DNA from: Posidonia oceanica
Lineage: Eukaryota; Streptophyta; Magnoliopsida; Alismatales; Posidoniaceae
Length of the DNA: 64,000 nt
NCBI GenBank assembly: GCA_037176725.1
Contig: JAZBRS010000057.1
Location: 85,705,501-85,769,500 of the forward strand
Direction of reading: 5' to 3'
Shown here: in pieces, positions 57,401 through 64,000 of the stretch
How the letters are laid out: every line of letters begins with the position of its first letter
Position numbering within the stretch: the stretch's first letter is position 1
Notes under the pieces: generated by a model
What the model was told of the DNA's origin: nothing
The model's input: the letters and a program-made list of their open reading frames with translations, nothing else
Databases searched by the model: none
Translations under genes and position numbers: made by a program

Positions 57401-58539
57401 CGTCGAGTGATGTGACGCTTGTGGGTGCTAGTGATGCTAACCGAATGGCCGTGGATGCTATGTGGGCCCACCACAAGGCTTGATTCTCTGAGGCAGATGG
57501 ATGTGTGACTAAAGGAGCCACCTGCGTTATTGATGATGCCGCTACTGTAACAGGCTGATTTGGTGAATTGGCTAAACTGATTGCCAGAAGAGGTGGCCGC
57601 AGTGCTGAGGTGATTGCGCTGCAAAATGGTTGGATAACGATGTCTGGGGGAGTGCTCTTGACTTTGAAACTGCTACTGTTACTAAAGGTGGAACTGGTGA
57701 TACTGTATAGGGATGAAAAGCTGTCAACCCTGGTGCTGCATCGTCCAAAATTGCTGTAACAAACTGACCGGGGTGGTGCGGAATCTGGTTGGACCTCTTC
57801 GTTGGTCCGAACTATAACTGAAATAGACTGCTCTTCATCTGAGTACCAGTCTTCGATGCTGACCCACTCCTCTGACGGCAGTGGGGATCCTGAGAGCAGT
57901 GCTTCCTGCACTGTGGCTTGGTTCCAGTTGGGGTCTAAGATACCTGCACTAACAAAGTTAGTTAAACCTCGAGGGAGGACCAGCTTCCGGTTCCTTGCAC
58001 GTTGGTGTGCGTCCTTATGCGGCTGCCAATCGTATCTGAGACCCTCGTGGTCTCTCCTTTCTTCAGCCTTGACTGGCTCGGCAATTCCCTGGTCGTACCG
58101 CCCGAGTGGTGTACCCTTTGCGTAGCCCCACCTGTGGCAAAGATTCTCGATCATCTGGAAAGGCCTGCCATGAAGGGCCAAATGGCTGGCATGCTCGAGA
58201 ACGGGGATAAAGTTAATCGGCTCGAACCGATTAACACGATACAAAGTGTCGGTAGGATTGGGATTGAAGCAAATAGTCTGAAGAGAGGAGACCTCCTCGA
58301 TTCTACCTTTGTCGAAGTTTTCAGCCATGACAGCGACGATGTCGTTGTCCCAGCGAAACTTTATCATCTGGTGGAGAGTCGAGGGGACCACCTGATGCTT
58401 GTGCAACCAAGGGCGCCCAAGTAAGAGGTTAAAAGAGGGCTCTAGATCGACGATGTAGAACTCTACATCTAATACAATTGGGCCGATGATAAGGGGGATG
58501 ATCAGAATTCCCAAAGCATCGTGGTGCGTATTGTCAAAC

Positions 58540-58740
58540 GATGTCATCCATTTGGTGACTGGTGTGAAATCCTCGGCTTTGAATCCAAGTTCGCTTGCAG
58601 TGCGTAAGGGGCAGACGTTAAGTCCTACACCATTATCAACCAGTGTTAAGGGGACACGGAAATCTTTGTACTACACCGTGATGTAGGGGGGTTGGTTGTG
58701 GTTGATCCCCACCGGAGGTAGCTCGTTACTCGAGAAGGAG
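58540..58740 (-). other. aspartic protease domain of pol
   Basis: Reads FRVPLTLVDNGVGLNVCPL, with the active-site Asp in V-D-N-G at 58629-58640, then TASELGF, MTSFDNTHHDALGI and the hallmark LLLGRPWLHKHQVVPSTLHQ near 58400-58460. This pattern is typical of Tat-lineage retropepsins. A TAG sits 30 bases ahead of the active site. Confidence 0.8.
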
Positions 58741-58833
58741 ATGACATGGGACTCTGCAATCATGCCCACCCTCTCTCAACATATTTTGTTATCCTGGGCA
58801 TTAATATAATATATGGGAGTCTTATAAACTATT

Positions 58834-61776
58834 TGTAGACACCCCATTTTGACAGCCTGGAAGTTGGTTGTTTTCTCCTGCAGGCTCGTGTGGACTCTGG
58901 AATGGCACTCCTTTTTCCTAACCCATTTCTAACCCATTTCCAAGCCCAAAACCCTTGCCTAAACCCCAAGCCTTAACCCAAGCCTTTTTGCCAATTTTAA
59001 ACCCTTTCTAAGCCCGAGTCCAAGCCCATTTGCAGCTTTTGCCAACTGAGCGTGTTGTACGCTGGCATAGGCAGCGTCCAACGTTGGACGCGCCCTGTGC
59101 TAGCGTCCAACGTTGGACGCCTCCAGCTCCAGCGTCCAACGGCTTGGTTGCAGCAGCGGCTGATCCGCCCCCTTCGGCTCACCACCCATCCACTCCACCG
59201 CCCCCCCGCACTTACTACCCGTCCCCTATTGCACTCCAGGCCACCCACTAGCTGCCAAGCCCGAGTTACTCCTCTACCATGGCGTCTTCTCGGCCTCAGC
59301 CCCTTTCCCGCTCTCTCTTCTTCTCACTGCGGCCGCCGCCTAACACCAGCACCTTCGGCGACCCTCTGGCATGCCCACGCCCTTCGCCTGCCATGCCTCG
59401 TGCCTTCCTCACACCCAGAGCCTCTGACTCCACCCTACCAAGCCCGCAATTCCCCGCCCAAGCCGCTGCCATTTGCAGCAGAACCCAAGCAACCCATGAA
59501 CAAAACCAGCCCAACCACCCATCTTTGGCAGAACACCCAAACTGGCACAGCCCTCCCTTTTGCAATTCTCCACCTCCAGAGCAAAGGCGAAGTATCCACC
59601 TCCACTCTGGACCCTTCGCCAACCCCTTTTGTGCCTCCAGCAGCCCGCAAGACCTCGCTGGAGTTAGCTCTGCCACACTTCTGTAGCGCCGGTGAAGGAG
59701 GTCAACACGCCATTCTAGGCCGCAACCAGGTAAGTTCCCCATCCCCGTAGCTCATGCATGCAAGGTTGAGTGCTTCCATGCACTTTCTTGAAGTTTTGGA
59801 TTCTTTTGGCCGCGATTTGTGGCCAGAAGGAAGTTCAGTGTGTTGGACGCACCAGCTGGTGCATCCAACGTTGGACGCGGCGTAGGCCAGCGTCCAACAC
59901 CCTGCTTTCCTTAGCTTTTGTTCTGATGCTTTCCATTCTCTATTGTTGGTCTATTTCTGTGAGTTCGTGTTGCATGCCTTCTTTATGCGTTTTCAGATGC
60001 CATACCATGCCTACTTACTCCTATGCATGTTCTTCTTCTCTTGCTTTCCATGGATTAGATGCTTGCCATGTGTGCTATTTCTTGCTTTGGCATGTCTTTA
60101 GTGTTTGCATGCATATAGGTGGGGTTTAGAGCTGAGCTCCCCCTTAGCACAGGTGAGTTTGCATTCTACAGGTGTTGGATGTTGGGAGCTCTAGCGTCCA
60201 ACGTTGGACACTGTTGTTTGCAGCGTCTAACGTCCCTGCTCCCCTACCTTGTTCTTTTTGGTTTGCATGTTGCACTGATTTGTTTGCTTGCATGTCTCCT
60301 GGGTTTCCATGCATGCTTAGCTCCCTTTGCATTTATTCCATGCTTTCCTTAGTTCATTTGCCTATTTTATGCAAGCTTCTTGTGTGTTTGTGCCTCCCAG
60401 AGCGTTGTACGCTGCTGGTGCAGGCGTCCAACATTGGACACTGGCTCAGCTCGCGTCCAACGTCCTGGTTGTGCTTCATGCCTGGCGCATGCTGCAGATG
60501 GTAGGTTTTTGACTTTTTGTGTGATCCCATGTTTGTATGCTCAGTCTGTGCTTATCTCCAGTAGCCCAAATGCATGTTCCCTTTTTTATTTTGTATGCTT
60601 TTTGTCTTGCTTTCTTCTGGTCTGTGTTGGACGCCATCGACTCTGGCGTCTAACGTTGGACGCCATGCCTACGGGCGTCCAACAGCCTGCTTGCTTTGAT
60701 CCTTGATCCTAGCTTGCCCCTTGCTCTGATTCCTCTTCTGATCTTCTGTTAGGTTAGTCCTACATGTCATGCATCCATCTAGCTGCATCTATGCATCTGT
60801 ATTGCATCCATATAGCTAGAATGCATTGCTTTTCTAAAAGCTGCATGTTGTTTGCCTCCAGCAGTTGTTAGAGGCTAGCAATGGCAGCATCCAATGTTGG
60901 ACGCCGCCGTTGCCAGCGTCCAACACTTACAGTTGGTTAGATTTGGTTTTTAAAATGCCGATCTTGTTTTATTCTCCGATTTCCGCGTTTTATCGCTCTT
61001 AGTACCTACTGCAACCCCTATGCCTGCTGCCTAACCCCTGTTTTGGCTTTACGCTTCGCTTTGCATCGTTTTCTGCGCCTTGCATCGTTTTTCGCGCTTT
61101 CACACCGTTTTCCGCACCCGCTTTGCTTTATTGCTTGCATGTCGTTTGCATTGCCTGCTTTTCCCTGCAGTTTTGTTTTATCGCCTGCATTTGCATTAGG
61201 GCTATGATGCTTACTGCCTAGGAGTTCTCACGAACCTGGGTCCGCCCGGTTCGGAACACTAGCAGCGTTGCTGAGCACATAGGTAGTACGTTTATTTCCC
61301 ATGCATAGCAGGTAGACATTCATTGCATTTAGGCATTAGGCTAGCATTTCCCTGTATTAGCGCGAGATTGCCTAAGAAAGACCGACTCTCGGACGTATCG
61401 GGGATGCCTAACACCTTCCCCATGCGTAACAGGAGTCCTTGCCCTTTCTCTTGGCTCGCATCGACCTTTCCTTTATCCTAGGCTCGAGTCATAGCATAGC
61501 ATAGCATTGTATTGTGTCGCATCGCATCCTTTTGCTCCCTCTTTGCATCCGATTTTGCATGTCTTTTCATGCATTACCCTCGGTTTTCCTAGTCTCCCAA
61601 TTAAATAGACCTGGTGGTGACTCCAATTTGTCTTATCTTTTCTTTTTCTTCTTTTTGCCAGCGTTTCCGAGTCGAGTTTCTTCCCTCGGATCCAGCCGCA
61701 TATAGTGAGCCTATTTTGATCGGTGCACGTGAGCTTTGGCATCGTGCATGGATGATCAGAATTCAGGATTACTACA
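58834..61776 (+). repeat. 5' LTR of element C (type 1)
   Basis: 2943 bp, TGTAGACACCCCATTTTGAC ... GGATTACTACA. Carries one triple and five double hairpin cassettes based on GTTGGACGC/GCGTCCAAC (59054-59140, 59842-59898, 60173-60232, 60403-60462, 60627-60685, 60866-60921). Then come the gcatcgtttt run (61060-61200), the R hairpin (61232-61252) and the conserved ggggatgcctaacaccttcccc block (61400-61421). The 232-codon ORF at 59052-59750 spans a cassette and has no domain; counterparts in element A differ greatly. Confidence 0.9.
59054..59140. repeat. three chained 29-bp hairpins
   Basis: Units 59054-59082, 59083-59111 and 59112-59140 each read GTTG(G/T)ACGC, 11 bases, GCGTCCAAC, with no gap between units. 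Each junction is the 18-bp palindrome GCGTCCAACGTTGGACGC (59074-59091 and 59103-59120). Confidence 0.95.
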
Positions 61777-61777
61777 G

Positions 61778-61795
61778 TGGCGACTCCGCTGGGGA
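61778..61795 (+). promoter_or_regulatory. primer-binding site of element C
   Basis: TGGCGACTCCGCTGGGGA, one base after the LTR end at 61776; identical to that of element A. Confidence 0.9.
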
Positions 61796-62877
61796 GCAGT
61801 ACTCCGGCTTTTGCCTTGGCCTTCTCGCTTCTTGCTTTTGTGTTTTGCTTGCCTTACTTGCTTACCTGCTTGCTTGTTTATTTACCTGCTTTATGCCATG
61901 ATTGCTTGCGCTGCTTTATTTTCCTACATCGCATGTCTAAATAATTGCTTGGCACCAAACATGCTTTTGGGGTGATGAATGCTTTGTTTTACACATTTGC
62001 TATGCCACTGCACACGCACATGCCATGCATGCCTACTTTTGACATGATAAGTGTTTCCTTTTCACTATCATGACCACATACACTTGCACATGCCATGCCC
62101 ATGCTTTTTGACTTGCTGTGTGAATTGCTTGCATGCCATGACTTCTTGTTTCTCTCCCATTCGCATATGCCATACCTAGGATAGTAGAAACTTGCTTGCT
62201 TCCCTCTTGCTTAATATAAAAGCCACAATAAATCCAAGCAATAACATCTAAGCACAACTAGAGCCAAAACTTGCAATTTTCCCTTTAGTTAATAAAACGC
62301 AAGTAAAACGCTCTAAAGCATTCGCATCAGCATTTTAGAAAGCATGCATTCTTCTCCTCTGAGTCAACCCAAAATTTGCGAAGGATGGTCCTGGCTTCTT
62401 GCCCCCAACGCATTGGCATGGCGCAAGTCAGTCGGTCTGTCCCCCCTTGTCCAAGGGTCGTGTCGGTGTTATTGGAGGGTACCACCCATGCTTCTCGCAG
62501 GGTCGAGGCCACCAACGCACCACTCATTATACCTGAGCTTTGGTAGGGCCGAGACGGGAGCCTCTTTTTCTGACCTTGAGTCTGCATAATCCCATTACCC
62601 ATGAATGCGTCATAGTAGGTCATCTATTCGGGACATGCATGGTGAGAGAGCGCATATTAGGGCACTCATCTGCATCATGCCACCCCTAATAACTCTTTTT
62701 GCATTCAACCTCTAACGCGTTTATTTGTTTTGCAGGTAGGTGCGGGTTCCTTCAGCTAGGATCCTGAGCGTCCCCCCTCTGTCTCTGAGTTGTCTGTCGC
62801 CTCTGGCAGTAGCTCTCCTTAGGTCTTGTGTCCCTGTCTTCAGTCGTAGACCTGTTTGCTCCCACTCGCCGTCCACT
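61796..62877 (+). other. 5' leader of element C
   Basis: About 1.1 kb, non-coding, matching the leaders of A and E. It includes the catgcatggtgagagagcgc segment and, just ahead of gag, ttatttgttttgcaggtaggtg, which could serve as a splice acceptor; spliced leaders and gag-pol introns are known in Ogre elements, but I cannot show splicing here. Confidence 0.75.
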
Positions 62878-64000
62878 ATGGCCCAGCATACCGGCGAGCC
62901 CCCTTCCTCTTTGGCGTCAGGGGAGATACTGACTTCGGTCTCTCCTTCCCCTGCTTTGGCATCCCCTGTCTCCTCTCCACTTCTGGTGCAGGAGACTTCC
63001 CAGCCCCTCTATCTGGATCAAGGGTCGACCCTAGCCGACCTGGAGCTTGTCACCGAGTCTGCTGCGGTGACCGCCACTGAGACTCCAGGAGCGTCGCCTT
63101 TTGTTCCATCCCAGGGCCTTCCCGTCTCGGGAATCCAGCCTTCTGCAGTTGTCCTTTACGTAGGATCCACTCCTGTTGCTTCCATGGTTTCCGCACCTCC
63201 ATTGGCAGACACCTCTTTGTGTCCCGGCCCGTCGGTCGATGCGTTCTCTGCCTCGCAAGCGCAGTGTTTATTGGCTAAGGCTGATAGGCTGCAAAGCATG
63301 GCTCTCGCACTCGACCCGACTGTGGCCTGCTTTTCCCGCCCAATCCCTGAGGTTCCGGTGCCGCCCTCTGTAGCCCTACAGGCGCACTACACGGCACCTC
63401 TGCCCTTTCCATCGCCCCGGCTCCTCACAACTTCGGCAATGGGGGTGCATTTTCGGCCTCCTGCCCCTGCACAGCACTTTGCACAGCATGCAACTCCTTC
63501 TTCTGGTGGCCAATCTTTTGGACTGGCAGGAGCACAGCACCCCTTAAGCCTGTTGCCCGGCACCGTGCCAGTGCAACAACTGTTGCTCCCCTGCACTACA
63601 CCTTACACTGCACAGCATATTATCTATCCATCTTCCTTGCATCAAGTTCAGGCTGCTGCATACATAGCACCGCACTTTACACCCTCGCACAGGTATGCTG
63701 GCCTTCACGCTACGACACCAGGTGGCATGATCGTGGATCCAGAGGAATGCTCTCGTGCAACCTGCACAGCATACGTGGTCCCTGCCTCTGCTGCACAACC
63801 CTCGCCAGCAGCAGCCTCAGACACCCTCCTCACCAGATTGGGCGATCTAGAGAGAGCACTTCGTCAAGTGCAAGGCTAGGACCGCCAGCCTTATCAATTT
63901 CGCGACCTCTGTCTCTTTCCCAAGGCCGCACTCCCTTCGAAGTTCCGCATCCTGGACTTCGATAAATATGAAGGTAGAGGTTGCCCCATCTCGCATCAGA
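62878..64000 (+). pseudogene. gag: gag polyprotein of element C, partial (runs off the window)
   Basis: ATG at 62878 (MAQHTGEPPSS), chosen because A and E start with the same codons and because no homology precedes it. Open for 333 codons: Ser/Pro/Val-rich N-terminus, PVQQLLLPCTTPYTAQH block, then LLTRLGDLERALRQVQG. A TAG at 63877-63879 falls where A and E have Lys (VQGKDHQ), after which the gag core continues in the same frame (YQFRDLCLFPKAALPSKFR, FDKYEGRGCPISH) to the window end. This stop is not explained by a CAG change unless Gln came first. Otherwise it is the best-preserved gag here. Confidence 0.85.

Larger units (their letters stand above)
43655..58833 (-). mobile_element. Element D: Tat-lineage retrotransposon with pol and antisense genes
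   Basis: Minus-strand interior running from the protease region at 58833 (cut by element C) to the polypurine tract at 43655. Sense order: protease, Ser/Thr-rich linker, RT, RNase H, second RNase H, integrase (to 53164), then a 9.5-kb 3' region. That 3' region holds two intron-containing genes on the plus strand (46186-49773 and about 50324-51767), a 65/30-bp tandem array, hairpin units and the PPT. gag and the 5' LTR lie beyond element C, outside the window. D shares its PPT, PPT hairpin and hairpin-repeat type with gag-only elements A and E. All its genes are now decayed. Confidence 0.8.
53164..58833 (-). pseudogene. pol: pol polyprotein of element D (decayed)
   Basis: One minus-strand frame from 58833 down to about 54525, then a single frameshift, then one frame to TAA at 53164. 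It encodes protease, a long low-complexity linker, RT, RNase H, a second RNase H and integrase: the enzymes for processing, copying and inserting the element. Breaks seen: TAG at 58671 (Gln expected), 57315, 57198, 56949, 56496, 55902 (Trp in TPWGVF), 54729 (Gln), 54109 (Gln) and 53647 (Trp); TGA at 55761 and near 55533. Apart from the one frameshift the frame is intact, so decay is by point changes. The N-terminal end is cut by element C, so gag and the protease N-terminus lie outside the window. Confidence 0.85.
58834..64000 (+). mobile_element. Element C: Tat-lineage retrotransposon, 5' part
   Basis: Inserted into element D's pol. It shows a complete 5' LTR (58834-61776), PBS, leader and gag up to the window edge. 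The five bases before it, CTATT (58829-58833), should recur after its 3' LTR outside the window. Its gag is the most intact of the four here, and its hairpin cassettes the most perfect, so it is probably the youngest element. Confidence 0.85.

Overview
This window is plant nuclear DNA made almost entirely of nested LTR retrotransposons of the Ty3/gypsy class, Tat lineage (the group that includes Ogre). The lineage call rests on a pol order of protease, RT, RNase H, a second (archaeal-type) RNase H, then integrase; on very long LTRs (2.9-5.4 kb); on gag with a degenerate zinc knuckle; and on the shared primer-binding site TGGCGACTCCGCTGGGGA. I see no ordinary single-copy host gene, rRNA, tRNA or CRISPR. 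The species cannot be named from the sequence; a seed plant with a large, repeat-rich genome fits.

The nesting can be rebuilt from target-site duplications (TSDs). The oldest layer is a minus-strand element (D, 43655-58833, with pol) whose 3' LTR is split into 723-2943 and 43501-43654; a minus-strand gag fragment (F, 1-722) abuts the far end of that LTR. A plus-strand gag-only element (A, 2944-43495, TSD CCTGG) landed in this LTR. A then received four insertions: minus-strand gag-only element E (2954-14878) ten bases into its 5' LTR; solo LTR B1 (18653-23870, TSD CCATG) in its leader; solo LTR G (30068-34002, minus) in its 3' region; and solo LTR B2 (36571-42006, TSD CTATC) in its 3' LTR. Separately, plus-strand element C (58834 to beyond the window) inserted into D's pol upstream of the protease; C shows a full 5' LTR, PBS, leader and most of gag.

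A and E keep gag but have no pol. In place of pol they carry a conserved spacer and arrays of hairpin-forming repeats, so they look like non-autonomous TR-GAG type elements. D shares their 3' end and could be of the kind that supplies enzymes. D also carries two intron-containing genes on the opposite strand, between integrase and its 3' LTR: one encodes a plant mobile domain (PMD, aminotransferase-like) protein, the other resembles DUF7745. Both have intact GT-AG splice sites, with every junction I could phase in phase 0, and in-frame stops.

Coding regions are decayed in a characteristic way: reading frames are largely held, and most stops are TAG where another copy has CAG (Gln), or TAG in place of TGG. 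This is what deamination of methylated CHG cytosines would give. The strongest candidates for something undescribed are the antisense gene cargo in D, the covarying hairpin repeats in the 3' regions of A, E and D, the 29-bp chained hairpin cassettes scattered through the LTRs of A and C, and a nested stem that encloses the polypurine tract and pairs with the start of the LTR.
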